DNA of 64,000 nucleotides from CAXTKD01 sp964244885 (GTDB lineage: Bacteria > Pseudomonadota > Alphaproteobacteria > Sphingomonadales > Sphingomonadaceae), in the NCBI GenBank assembly GCA_964244885.1, contig CAXTKD010000017.1:1-64000 (forward strand), in the 5' to 3' direction. Under the pieces are notes generated by a model, which was not told the DNA's origin, made no database searches, and worked only from the letters and a program-made list of their open reading frames with translations. The translations under genes and the position numbers were made by a program. Shown here one piece after another: positions 10,766-19,368 of this stretch. Position 1 is the first letter of the stretch; the number at the start of each line of letters is the position of its first letter.

Positions 10766-11829
10766 GCGACGGCAACCGGCAGGCGATCAACAGCGGCACC
10801 GGAGCGGTGCGCGAAGGTCTGGGCTTCGACGTCGCGGCGCTCAATGCCTGGATGCGCGAGCAGGTCGAGGGCTATTCCGGGCCGCTGACGGTCGAGCAGT
10901 TCAAGGGCGGGCAGTCGAACCCGACCTACAAGCTGATGACTCCCGCCCGAAATTACGTCCTGCGCCGCAAGCCGCCGGGCGCACTGCTCAAGTCGGCCCA
11001 TGCGGTCGATCGCGAATATGCGGTGATCTCGGCGCTGGGGACGACGGGCTTTCCGGTCGCCAAGGCCTATGGCCTGTGCACCGACGATGCTGTGATCGGC
11101 ACCTGGTTCTACGTCATGGATTGCGTCGATGGCCGGGTGATCTGGGACCCGGCGTTCCCGGGCATGAGCGCCGAGGCGAGGGCCGCGCACTTCGACGCGA
11201 TGAACGAGACGATCGCCCGGCTGCACAGAGTCGACTATGCGGCGATCGGCCTGTCGGACTACGGCAAGCCCGGCAATTATTTCGCGCGCCAGATCGGGCG
11301 CTGGTCGAGGCACTATCTGGAGGACGAGGCGGCGGGTCGGGTGCCGGCGATGGACCGGCTGGTCGAATGGCTGCCCGCCAACATTCCGGACGGCGACGAC
11401 ACCAGCATCGTCCACGGCGACTACCGCTGCGACAACATGATCTTCGATGCCGCCGAACCGAAAGTCCGCGCGGTGCTCGACTGGGAGCTCTCGACGCTCG
11501 GCCACCCGCTCGCCGACTTCAGCTATCACCTGATGATGTACCGGATGCCCGACGGCACGGGGCTTGCGGACACCGATCTGGAAGCGCTCGGCATCCCGAG
11601 CGAGGCCGAGTACGTCGCCGCCTATTGCGCACGGACCGGGCGGGCGGGGCTGCCAAACCTCGACTTCTACATGGCGTTCAACATGTTCCGGCTGGCGGCG
11701 ATCGTCCACGGCATCCGCGGCCGCGTGGCGCGGGGAACGGCGGCGTCGAGCCATGCGAAGGACATGGCGAAGCGCGTCGAGCCGCTCGCCGAGGCGGCTT
11801 GGGGGGAAGCAGTGAAGGCGGGGGCGTAA
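10762..11829 (+). CDS. Phosphotransferase family protein (APH/ACAD10-like kinase)
   Basis: 355 residues. A protein-kinase-like fold of the aminoglycoside phosphotransferase/choline kinase superfamily. The catalytic loop is HGDYRCDNMIFD and the metal-binding segment is LDWELSTLGHPLADF; the ATP-site N-lobe has GGQSNPTYKL and the Lys in VLRRKPPG. It resembles the kinase half of ACAD10/11-type proteins, which act on hydroxyacyl substrates, rather than resistance enzymes. Substrate not determinable. It starts inside the purD stop, so it is co-translated, although the functional link to purine synthesis is unclear. Confidence 0.85.
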   Translation: MSDGNRQAINSGTGAVREGLGFDVAALNAWMREQVEGYSGPLTVEQFKGGQSNPTYKLMTPARNYVLRRKPPGALLKSAHAVDREYAVISALGTTGFPVAKAYGLCTDDAVIGTWFYVMDCVDGRVIWDPAFPGMSAEARAAHFDAMNETIARLHRVDYAAIGLSDYGKPGNYFARQIGRWSRHYLEDEAAGRVPAMDRLVEWLPANIPDGDDTSIVHGDYRCDNMIFDAAEPKVRAVLDWELSTLGHPLADFSYHLMMYRMPDGTGLADTDLEALGIPSEAEYVAAYCARTGRAGLPNLDFYMAFNMFRLAAIVHGIRGRVARGTAASSHAKDMAKRVEPLAEAAWGEAVKAGA

Positions 11830-11832
11830 TTC

Positions 11833-11960
11833 TCTTCTTGCCCCTCTCCTTCAGGGGAGGGGTAGGGTGGGGACGGCGCGGGGCATCGAACGCTGCGTCT
11901 CAAGACCCAGCTCAGAACCCCACCCCAACCCCTCCCCTGAAGGAGAGGGGCAAAGAAGAA
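11833..11960. repeat. Family A inverted repeat, copy 1
   Basis: About 40-bp arms (11835-11873 and 11918-11958) are near-exact reverse complements. The core is CCCCTCTCCTTCAGGGG followed by AGGGGTAGGGTGGGG, with a 44-base spacer. It fills the gap between convergent genes. Related copies lie at 50683-50777 and 61338-61431. Confidence 0.85.
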
Positions 11961-11962
11961 GT

Positions 11963-13270
11963 TCAGGCCTCGCCGTTCGGCAACATGCTCGCGAGCAGCT
12001 TGTCGATCTTCCGCCCGTCCATGTCGACGACCTCGAAGCGCCAGCCGTCGGCGTTGAACACCTCGCCGGTCTCGGGGAGGTGGCGAAGCCGCGCGAGCGC
12101 GTAGCCCGCGACGGTGTGGTAGTCGCGCTGCTGCTCGAGATCGAGGCCGAGGCGGTCTGCCATCTCGTCGATCGGCATCGAACCCGCCAGCAGCCACGAC
12201 CCGTCCTCGCGGCGGACCGCCGGGGGATCGTCGCCGTAGTCGACGTCGCTGGCGAACGCGCCGGCGATCGCCGACAACAGGTCGGCGGGGGTCACCACGC
12301 CTTCGAAGTGGCCGTACTCGTCGTGCACCAGCGCCATCGGCACGTCGGACGATTGCAGCGTGATCATCGCGTCGGTCGCGTCGGTCATGTCGGGCACCAC
12401 GGCCGCCGCCCTGGCCAGCGTCCTGAGGTCAAGAGGGCGCCCGGCCAGAAGCGCCGCGAGCATGTCGCGCGATTCGACGACGCCGATGATATTGTCGACC
12501 GAGCCTTCGGCGATCGGCAAGCGAGTGTGCGGCGTCTCGATCAGCGCGGCGCGGATCTCCTCCTCCGACGAATCGGCGTCGAGCCAGTCGACGTCGGTGC
12601 GCGGGGTCATGATGCCGCGCACCGGGCGGTCGGCGAGGCGCATGACGCCCGAGATCATCTGGCGCTCGCTCTCCTCGATGACGCCCGCCGACTGCGCCTC
12701 GGCGACCACCAAGTGGAGCTCCTCGGCGGTGACCTGGCTCTCGGGCTTCTTGGCGAGGCCGAAGGCGCGCCAGATCGCGGCGGTCGAGCTTTCGAGCAGC
12801 CAGACGAGCGGCGCGCCGGCGGTCGCCATGCCCTTCATCAGCGGCGCGACCATCGCGGCGATCGGCTCGGGCGTGCGCAGCGCCAGCTGCTTGGGAAGCA
12901 ACTCGCCGACCATCAGCTGCGCGACCGTCGTCGCGACGATCACCAGCGCGAAGCCGACGTCCTCGGCGGTTCCGGGCTTCAGCCCCAGCCAGCCGAGGCG
13001 CTCGGCGACCGGCCCGCCGAGCGAGGACGCCGAATAGGCGCCCGCGAGGACTCCGATCAACGTGATGCCGACCTGGATGGTCGACAGGAACTTGCCGGGA
13101 TCCGACGCCAGCGACAGCGCCGCCGCGGCGCCCTTGCTCCCCGCGTTGGCCATCGCCTGCAGGCGGGGCTTGCGCGACGAGACGATCGCCAGCTCGGACA
13201 TCGCGAAGAAGCCGTTCAACAGGACGAGCGCGAGGATGATCGCGACGTTCAGCCAGGGAAAGGAGTGCAT
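11963..13270 (-). CDS. CNNM/CorC/HlyC-type membrane protein with CBS pair
   Basis: 435 residues. N-terminal DUF21 membrane domain (LNVAIILALVLLNGFFAMSE start, several hydrophobic spans to about residue 190), a CBS pair (GIMTPRTDVDWLD; DEYGHFEGVVTPADLLSAI), and a C-terminal CorC_HlyC domain (SWLLAGSMPIDEMADRLG, TVAGYALARL). The family is often called haemolysin-like but is thought to act in Mg2+/Co2+ efflux or homeostasis at the inner membrane; the ion is an inference from family. Its 3' end abuts the family A repeat. Confidence 0.93.
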   Translation of the reverse strand: MHSFPWLNVAIILALVLLNGFFAMSELAIVSSRKPRLQAMANAGSKGAAAALSLASDPGKFLSTIQVGITLIGVLAGAYSASSLGGPVAERLGWLGLKPGTAEDVGFALVIVATTVAQLMVGELLPKQLALRTPEPIAAMVAPLMKGMATAGAPLVWLLESSTAAIWRAFGLAKKPESQVTAEELHLVVAEAQSAGVIEESERQMISGVMRLADRPVRGIMTPRTDVDWLDADSSEEEIRAALIETPHTRLPIAEGSVDNIIGVVESRDMLAALLAGRPLDLRTLARAAAVVPDMTDATDAMITLQSSDVPMALVHDEYGHFEGVVTPADLLSAIAGAFASDVDYGDDPPAVRREDGSWLLAGSMPIDEMADRLGLDLEQQRDYHTVAGYALARLRHLPETGEVFNADGWRFEVVDMDGRKIDKLLASMLPNGEA

Positions 13271-13336
13271 GGTGCCGCTAGTTTAGGGAAGGGAGCCGCT
13301 GCTGGCGAACGTTTCGTTGCCGGTTCGGGTCCCGGC

Positions 13337-13795
13337 CTAGCGCCGGTCGCGGAAGAAATCGCGCAGCAGCGCCCCCGCCTCGCCCTCCCCGATGCCGCCA
13401 TAGACCTCCGGCCGGTGATGGCAGGTGGGGTGCGAAAACACCCGCGCGCCGTGGTCGACGCCACCGCCCTTGGGGTCGGGTGCGGCGTAATAAAGGCGCG
13501 CGATGCGCGCGAAGGAGATCGCGCCGGCGCACATCGGACAGGGCTCCAGCGTGACGTGGAGGTCGAGCCCGGTGAGACGCTCCCGCCCGAGCAGGGCGCA
13601 GGCGGCGCGGATCGCCAGCAATTCGGCATGTGCCGTCGGATCATTGAGCTCGCGCGTACGATTGCGCGCCTCCGCGACCATAACGCCGCTCGCATCGGCG
13701 ATCACCGCGCCGACCGGCACCTCGCCGATAACGGCGGCTTCGCGCGCCAGCTGCAGCGCCCGAGCCATGGCAGGGGAAATCGGAAAGCCGCTCAT
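13337..13795 (-). CDS. tadA: tRNA-specific adenosine deaminase
   Basis: 152 residues, the family length. It converts A34 to inosine in the anticodon of tRNA-Arg(ACG) and is normally essential. Zinc-site residues are plain: His56 and catalytic Glu58 in AHAELLAIR, with Cys86 and Cys89 in LEPCPMCAGAI. The C-terminal VYGGIGEGEAGALLRDFF fits TadA rather than guanine deaminase. It stands 66 bp upstream of the CorC-like gene on the same strand. Confidence 0.95.
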   Translation of the reverse strand: MSGFPISPAMARALQLAREAAVIGEVPVGAVIADASGVMVAEARNRTRELNDPTAHAELLAIRAACALLGRERLTGLDLHVTLEPCPMCAGAISFARIARLYYAAPDPKGGGVDHGARVFSHPTCHHRPEVYGGIGEGEAGALLRDFFRDRR

Positions 13796-13855
13796 CGCTT
13801 GCGTCTAGCGCGGCGGCGCGCGGATTGCAGCCTGGCGCGTTGAGCGTGACGCCAG

Positions 13856-14032
13856 TCAGGCGGTGCGCAGGTTCGCCTCGGGTGCGCGCTGGCGCTCCGA
13901 TTCGGCTTCCGCGAAGCCCAATGCGGTTTCGAGATGCGCGGCGACCGCGGCATGGCCACCGCGATCGAGCTCGGCCTGCGCGGCGCGCATCAGCGCGATC
14001 GCCCGGTCAACATGCGATTCGGTCTTGATCAT
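13856..14032 (-). CDS. Small protein of unknown function (58 aa)
   Basis: Start at ATG 14032 (MIKTESHVDRAIALMRAAQ). The frame is open further upstream, but that extension would overlap the next gene and loses coding character. The peptide is almost wholly helical, acidic in the middle (HLETALGFAEAESE), with no signal or membrane span. No family recognised. It lies downstream of a small membrane protein on the same strand with an 79-bp gap. Confidence 0.6.
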   Translation of the reverse strand: MIKTESHVDRAIALMRAAQAELDRGGHAAVAAHLETALGFAEAESERQRAPEANLRTA

Positions 14033-14111
14033 GGATGCGGTGATGAACCTGCGCGACGCATCCGGCAACGCCGAATGGCGTCGCCGGACGGCAATCGATT
14101 CGAAAACGGAC

Positions 14112-14396
14112 CTATTTCTTGGCGCTGCCGTCGTCACCCGGCTTTTCGACGCTGACCGTCGGCACGGTGACGGAGGTCTCCTTGGTGTCGACATGCACGT
14201 CGGGCACGGTGACCGATTCTTCCTTGCTGCCGACGTTGACCTTGGCGGTCTCGACCTGGACATCGGGGACCTCGCCGCCCTGCACCGTGACCTGAGGCGC
14301 CTTCAGCGAGCCGCTGGTATCGACGTTGAACAGGCCCGCCGCCCAGGCGATTCCGGCGATGACAAGGACTGCGATCAGGATCAGGACGCCGCGCAT
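14112..14396 (-). CDS. Small single-span membrane protein
   Basis: 94 residues. One N-terminal membrane span (VLILIAVLVIAGIAWAAGLF, residues 4-23), then a hydrophilic tail with repeated short beta-like segments: VTVQGGEVPDV, VTVPDVHVDTKE, VTVPTVSVEK. The tail is probably periplasmic. Proteins of this shape are common in sphingomonads but have no assigned role. A good GGGTAAATTC-like ribosome-binding region lies before ATG 14396. Confidence 0.75.
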   Translation of the reverse strand: MRGVLILIAVLVIAGIAWAAGLFNVDTSGSLKAPQVTVQGGEVPDVQVETAKVNVGSKEESVTVPDVHVDTKETSVTVPTVSVEKPGDDGSAKK

Positions 14397-14472
14397 GAAT
14401 TTACCCTCTTTGATTGTTCAGGAGGCGTAACGTCATGCGGGCGTCATGGTTGCATGGCGAGCAAAGCAAAAA

Positions 14473-16308
14473 TCAGGCGACCTTCGCCCGGCTCGCCTTC
14501 TTGCGCTCGTGCGGGTCGAGGTGGGCCTTGCGAAGCCGGATCGACTTCGGCGTGACCTCGACCAGCTCGTCCTCGTCGATATAGGCGATCGCCTGCTCCA
14601 GCGTCAGCCGCTTCGGCGGGGTGAGCCGGATCGCGTCGTCCTTGCCGCCGCTGGCGCGAAAGTTGGTGAGCTGCTTGGCCTTCATCGGGTTGACTTCGAG
14701 GTCGTCGTCCTTGGCGTTCTCGCCGATGATCATGCCCTCGTAGAGTGCCTCGCCGGGGGCGACCATCATGATGCCGCGCTCCTCGAGCGGGCCGAGCGCG
14801 TAGGCGTTGGCCTCGCCCGAGCCGTTAGAGATCAGCACGCCGTTCTTGCGGCCCTCGATCTTGCCCTTGAACGGGCCGTACTTCTCGAACAGCCGGTTCA
14901 TGATGCCGGTGCCGCGGGTGTCCGACAGGAACTCGCCGTGATAGCCGATCAGGCCGCGCGACGGGGCGGAGAAGGTGATGCGGGTCTTGCCGCCGCCCGA
15001 GGGGCGCATGTCGGTCAGCTCGGCCTTCCGGATCGCCATCTTCTCGACGACGGTGCCCGAATATTCCTCGTCGACGTCGATGACGACGGTCTCATAGGGC
15101 TCGGTCTTGTTGCCGTTCTCGTCCTCGCGGAAGAGCACGCGCGGGCGGCTGATGCCGAGCTCGAAGCCCTCGCGCCGCATCGTCTCGATCAGCACGCCGA
15201 GCTGTAGCTCGCCGCGGCCGGCGACTTCGTAAGAGTCGCGGTCGGCCGATTCGGTGACCTTGATCGCGACGTTGGACTCGCCCTCGCGGAACAGGCGGTC
15301 GCGGATCATCCGCGACGTGACCTTGGTGCCCTCGCGGCCCGCCATCGGCGAATCGTTGACCGCGAAGCGCATCGAGAGGGTCGGCGGGTCGATCGGCTGC
15401 GCGTGCAGCGGCTCGGTGACGCTCGGGTCGCAGATTGTGTTGGCGACGGTCGCGGACGTAAGCCCGGCGATCGAGATGATGTCGCCCGCCTGCGCCTCTT
15501 CGACCGGCACGCGCTCCAGCCCGCGGAAGGCGAGGAGCTTCGACGCACGGCCGCTCTCGACCAGCTTGCCGTCGGGGTCGAGCGCCTGGATCGGCGCGTT
15601 GACCTTGATGCTGCCGGAAAACACCAGGCCGGTCAGGATGCGGCCGAGGAAGTTGTCGCGGTCGAGCAGAGTCACCAGGAACTTGAACGGGCCGTCCGGG
15701 TCGGCCTTAGGCGGCGGGACGTGGTCGACGATGGTGCGGAACAGCGGCTCCAACGTGCCCTCGCGCGCCAAGGCGTCCTCGCTCGCATAGCCGTTGCGGC
15801 CCGAGGCGAAGAGCACCGGGAAGTCGAGTTGCTCGTCGGTGGCGTCCAAGGAGACGAACAGGTCGAACACTTCATCGAGCACCTCCTGCGTGCGCTCGTC
15901 TGGACGGTCGATCTTGTTGACGACGACGATCGGGCGGAGGCCCAGCGCCAGCGCCTTGCCGGTGACGAACTTGGTCTGCGGCATCGCGCCTTCGGACGAG
16001 TCGACCAGCAGCACCACGCCGTCGACCATCGACAGGATGCGCTCCACCTCGCCGCCGAAGTCGGCGTGGCCGGGGGTGTCGACGATGTTGATTCGAGTCG
16101 TCTCGCCGTCCTTCGCGTGCCACTCGATCGAGGTGCACTTGGCGAGGATGGTGATCCCCCGCTCCTTCTCGAGGTCGTTCGAGTCCATCGCGCGCTCGGC
16201 GACGCGCTGGTTGTCGCGGAACGTGCCCGACTGCCGGAAGAGCTGGTCAACCAGCGTGGTCTTGCCATGATCGACGTGCGCGATGATGGCGATGTTACGA
16301 AGACGCAT
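14473..16308 (-). CDS. typA: Ribosome-associated GTPase TypA/BipA
   Basis: 611 residues, full length. A translational GTPase with EF-G-like architecture that binds the 70S ribosome and helps 50S assembly and stress adaptation. G-domain motifs are intact: G1 AHVDHGKTTLVDQ, G3 DTPGHADFGGEVERI, G4 NKIDRPD. Domain III carries GRGELQLGVLIETMRREGFE, and the TypA-specific C-terminal domain has GEALYEGMIIGENAKDDDLEVN. Start ATG 16308. A terminator for the upstream operon lies only about 25 bp before it, so its own promoter must be very close or overlap that hairpin. Confidence 0.98.
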   Translation of the reverse strand: MRLRNIAIIAHVDHGKTTLVDQLFRQSGTFRDNQRVAERAMDSNDLEKERGITILAKCTSIEWHAKDGETTRINIVDTPGHADFGGEVERILSMVDGVVLLVDSSEGAMPQTKFVTGKALALGLRPIVVVNKIDRPDERTQEVLDEVFDLFVSLDATDEQLDFPVLFASGRNGYASEDALAREGTLEPLFRTIVDHVPPPKADPDGPFKFLVTLLDRDNFLGRILTGLVFSGSIKVNAPIQALDPDGKLVESGRASKLLAFRGLERVPVEEAQAGDIISIAGLTSATVANTICDPSVTEPLHAQPIDPPTLSMRFAVNDSPMAGREGTKVTSRMIRDRLFREGESNVAIKVTESADRDSYEVAGRGELQLGVLIETMRREGFELGISRPRVLFREDENGNKTEPYETVVIDVDEEYSGTVVEKMAIRKAELTDMRPSGGGKTRITFSAPSRGLIGYHGEFLSDTRGTGIMNRLFEKYGPFKGKIEGRKNGVLISNGSGEANAYALGPLEERGIMMVAPGEALYEGMIIGENAKDDDLEVNPMKAKQLTNFRASGGKDDAIRLTPPKRLTLEQAIAYIDEDELVEVTPKSIRLRKAHLDPHERKKASRAKVA

Positions 16309-16329
16309 CGTATGTGGCCTGCCGGTTCA

Positions 16330-16356
16330 AAAGAAAAAGCCGGGGCGGCCCCGGCT
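16330..16356 (-). terminator. Rho-independent terminator of the 16.4-19.3 kb operon
   Basis: An 8-bp GC stem (16338-16345 with 16349-16356) follows, on the minus strand, the last gene of the operon. It is followed there by T-rich sequence (complement of 16330-16337). Confidence 0.8.
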
Positions 16357-16428
16357 GTCGGCGGCGGATATAACGGTGCGCGCCGCTCACAACAAGAGCG
16401 GCGCGCCCAACTCGTTATTTGTCGATTA

Positions 16429-16803
16429 TCATCGAGCTCGAGGTGTGCAAGGTGAACTGTTGCCCAGCGCATAGTCGCCTGCCGCAGCCGAGCCATTGAA
16501 GGTCGCTTTGCCTGCGATGTTTCCTAAGACCGGGCTCTGACCGTTGGATGCCGCGACCGCCGCGCCCACACCACCGGCCGCGGCCGAGCCAACCGAACGA
16601 GCAGCACAGGTGGTGGCGATAGCGCGATCGAGATTTTTATTCTTCCGGTTTATCTCATCGAGCTCGCGCTGGCCACGCTCCCGCTCAGCTTCAAGGCAAC
16701 GCGTGCGAGCGCTTCCCGGTTTGTCGTCGCACAATTTTCCGGCAGACGCCGCGCTGCTGAGAGCGACAGTCCCGGCCAGAAAAGCGCAAAGGATGATCTT
16801 CAT
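16429..16803 (-). CDS. Exported small protein of unknown function (124 aa)
   Basis: Start ATG 16803, with GGGAGA seven bases upstream, giving a signal peptide (MKIILCAFLAGTVALSSAASA). The frame continues upstream, but without signal character. After cleavage there is a Cys-containing segment (KLCDDKPGSARTRCLEAE), a charged helix (RGQRELDEINRKNKNLDRAI), and a Gly/Ala-rich tail. The tail could pack as a small membrane-active hairpin (VGSAAAGGVGAAVAAS). No family recognised. It is the third gene of a three-gene operon, 14 bp after its neighbour. Confidence 0.7.
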   Translation of the reverse strand: MKIILCAFLAGTVALSSAASAGKLCDDKPGSARTRCLEAERERGQRELDEINRKNKNLDRAIATTCAARSVGSAAAGGVGAAVAASNGQSPVLGNIAGKATFNGSAAAGDYALGNSSPCTPRAR

Positions 16804-16817
16804 TTCGTTCTCCCCTT

Positions 16818-18107
16818 TCAACCAACGAACGACACGCGACCATTGAGAAACACCACCCGCTTGCCGGGGTATATCCACTGCTCCTCGCCGGTGGCGATCC
16901 GCTTGATATTGGCCGGTTCGCCGAGCGCGGCGCGGACTTGCGGCATTGTCATGCCCTTGCGGACGGACCTCGACAGGATCGCGTCGGCGGCGTCCGCGCC
17001 ATATTTGGCGGCGACATCCTGCCGCTGCCTGGCGCGCTCGGATGCCGCCGCGGCCGCGCGCTGAGACGCTTCGCGCTTATCCGCCGCCGCGCGCTGGGCC
17101 ACCTTGCGCTTGCCGGAGAGGGCGGCAGCTTCGGCGGCGCGCTGCCGGTCGGCCTCCGCCTTGCGCTCCGCCGCCTCGGTTTGCTCGCGCGCGGCGCGTT
17201 GCGCCGCCATCGCCTGCTGCGCCGCCGCCAGCGTGCGGACGCGGGCGCTCGCCTCGGCGATGTTCTTGTTGCCGGGAGCGAGGCCCAGGGCCGAAGCGTA
17301 GTTTGCCCCCGCGCCAGAGAAATCGCCCGCCTTCTCGGCGCAGACTCCCAGCGCGAACCACAGCGACGCCGCCGCTTCGCCGCCGGCGCGCAGTTGCGCC
17401 CATTGCTGGCAGCTTGACGCGAGGTCCTTGACCGAAACCTTTACCGCCGCGCGGAAGGGCTTCACAGCCGCCTTGGTGAGGCCGTCGGTGCTTTCCTCCA
17501 GCCTGATCTTATACTCCTGCGAGTAGGGCGAGATGTCCTGTTTGATATCGCGCGCCGCCGCGCCGACAAGCGCCGCGATCACCTGATCCGGCGCGGTGCC
17601 GGGCTCTTGGCCTTCGCAGAAGCGTGACTGATCCTGATAGGGCTTCGTCGCCGAATAGATAACCTGCCGGTCGGCGGCGCGCTCGATCCGCGCATCGACG
17701 ATCACCTGGATCGTGCGCGTCGTGCAGGTGACCGTGACCTGCTCCTTCTCCTTGCACTTGAACAGATTGCCGCGCGCGCAACGCGTTTCCTGGTGTTGCT
17801 CGCTCTCCTGCGACGCGGACGCTGCCGCGCGCCCGGACAGCGTGCCCTCGGCGCCGCGCCGGCCGCCCGGGCCGCTCATGACCGCGAAATAGGCATCCGA
17901 TGAAAACGCGGCTTCCAGGGCTTGTGTCGCCATGCCGCCCGCGCGGCCCTCGAACGGCGCGATGGAGAGTTTCCGCAATTGGCTCGGCTCGCGAAACTTG
18001 GCCGGGAATTGCCCGGTCATAAGGACGCTTTCGGCGTTCACGGCGGAGCCGCAGGCGAGTGTCAGCGCCGCGACGAACCGCGCGAGCATCGGGAACGCGC
18101 TACGCAT
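16818..18107 (-). CDS. Exported protein with coiled-coil and BamE-like C-terminal domain
   Basis: 429 residues. Signal peptide (FVAALTLACGSAVNA), then a globular domain, about residues 40-190 (LRKLSIAPFEGRAGG, VTVTCTTRTIQVIVDARIE), whose start resembles periplasmic lipoprotein-assembly or curli-type folds; that resemblance is weak. It contains several Cys (RCARGNLFKCKEKEQ). A TPR-like pair follows (SLWFALGVCAEKAGDFSGAG), then an Ala/Arg/Gln-rich coiled coil at about 285-370. The C-terminal domain (KGMTMPQVRAALGEP to NGRVSFVG) has the SmpA/BamE pattern. It overlaps the upstream gene by eight bases. Function unknown. Confidence 0.7.
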   Translation of the reverse strand: MRSAFPMLARFVAALTLACGSAVNAESVLMTGQFPAKFREPSQLRKLSIAPFEGRAGGMATQALEAAFSSDAYFAVMSGPGGRRGAEGTLSGRAAASASQESEQHQETRCARGNLFKCKEKEQVTVTCTTRTIQVIVDARIERAADRQVIYSATKPYQDQSRFCEGQEPGTAPDQVIAALVGAAARDIKQDISPYSQEYKIRLEESTDGLTKAAVKPFRAAVKVSVKDLASSCQQWAQLRAGGEAAASLWFALGVCAEKAGDFSGAGANYASALGLAPGNKNIAEASARVRTLAAAQQAMAAQRAAREQTEAAERKAEADRQRAAEAAALSGKRKVAQRAAADKREASQRAAAAASERARQRQDVAAKYGADAADAILSRSVRKGMTMPQVRAALGEPANIKRIATGEEQWIYPGKRVVFLNGRVSFVG

Positions 18108-19260
18108 CGGCGGTTCGTTCCTCGCGCCGCGCCAGCATTTCCACCGCGGCGCGGACCGCGTTGGAATGCGACTCGATCGCCAGGAAGGCGAGGAACAGTG
18201 CGATCACCATGAAGGCCGCAATCGCCGCGCACGCGAAAGTCAGCGCCACATTGCGCGCCAGGCGTGAGGCCGCCGCTTTCATCGCGGCGACCGCCTCGGC
18301 CTGCACGTTGCGCGCCACCGCCGCGTCGCGCACGGCGAGTGCAGCGGCGTTTCCGCGATTGGCATCGGCGATCGCCTGCCGCCAGCTGTCACAAACAATC
18401 TGGTAAAATGCGGGAAGATTGGAGCGCGTCAGCCGGGCGCGGAGGTGAGTGAAGGCGGCGTTGTACTCCGAGAAGAAACGCTCGTTATCCGTCGCGCCGC
18501 ACCGCTCGGGCTCTTTCAGCGCATAGTCGTAGGCGTCGATGTAGTCGGGCGTGCCCCGCGCCGCCGCGATCGAGGCGAGCGCCGCCGCCATCGCCCTAAG
18601 CCGCTCTGGGCCATCGATCGTTTCGACCGCGGGTCCGGGCGGCAGGGCCGTGGTTTCCGCCGCTTGCGCCGGTGTCTGCACGACGAAGGACACGGAAGCA
18701 GGCCTGGACTGATTGCCGTTGGTGTCCTGGGCGATGGCGCGCAATACAAAGGTACGCCTCAGCCTTTGGTCGTCCGGCAGCGCGTTCAGCGTCTTCGCCA
18801 GCGAAGCGGTCAGCTTCAAGACCGCCCGCTCGGGATTCGCGGGATCGGGGCTGGCGACGAACAGCTCTCCGTCCTGGCCGCCGATGATCTGGAAGCCGTC
18901 GGGCTGGCGGGCGATCGGGGCGCCGCTATCCGCCTCGAAATGGGCGACGATCTGGCCTTCCGAAAAGGGCTGGCCGGCCGGGTCGCTGATGATCCGCAAG
19001 CGGGTCGGGCCGGCGAAGCGCGCGTCGAGTTCCTGAAGAGCGATCGGCTTCGGAGCCGTCTCCGCGAACGTCGGCACCGCCTCGAGCCGCGCACCGCGAA
19101 AGCTGCTGAGCTGGAAGAACAGCGCGATGAAGAGCGCGAGCGACGCCCCACCGATCGCCGCGAGCGCGCCGACGAGGTACAGCTTGCGCGCGGTCGGCAA
19201 GACCCACCGCGATTGCGCGGCGTCCCAACCCGCTCTTGCGTTCGCTGTCGCCTGTTCCAC
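18100..19260 (-). CDS. Two-span inner-membrane protein of unknown function
   Basis: 386 residues. One membrane span lies at about 28-50 (LYLVGALAAIGGASLALFIA) and a second at about 337-362 (ALTFACAAIAAFMVIALFLA). Between them is a periplasmic region of some 285 residues with a beta-rich part (about 60-200, including FQIIGGQDGELFVASPD) and a helical part (about 215-330). The C-terminal tail is short, charged and cytoplasmic. No catalytic motif is visible. It is the first gene of the operon with the two exported proteins and may act as their membrane anchor. This is an inference from order and topology. Confidence 0.7.
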   Translation of the reverse strand: MEQATANARAGWDAAQSRWVLPTARKLYLVGALAAIGGASLALFIALFFQLSSFRGARLEAVPTFAETAPKPIALQELDARFAGPTRLRIISDPAGQPFSEGQIVAHFEADSGAPIARQPDGFQIIGGQDGELFVASPDPANPERAVLKLTASLAKTLNALPDDQRLRRTFVLRAIAQDTNGNQSRPASVSFVVQTPAQAAETTALPPGPAVETIDGPERLRAMAAALASIAAARGTPDYIDAYDYALKEPERCGATDNERFFSEYNAAFTHLRARLTRSNLPAFYQIVCDSWRQAIADANRGNAAALAVRDAAVARNVQAEAVAAMKAAASRLARNVALTFACAAIAAFMVIALFLAFLAIESHSNAVRAAVEMLARREERTADA

Positions 19261-19368
19261 CTGGCCCCCAACCCGCCCGACAGTCAGGCTATTGGAGCGA
19301 CCGGAGGAAGCAAGGCGAACAAGCCAAAACGGAACTTAAAGCGGCGATGGACGCGGAGTTGGTTTAAT

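Noticed and set aside
11867..13843. Long plus-strand open frame antisense to the CorC-like and tadA genes
   Set aside because: GC-rich codon bias leaves long open frames on the opposite strand. The product is low-complexity Arg/Asp/Gly with no family motif, while the minus strand encodes clear genes.
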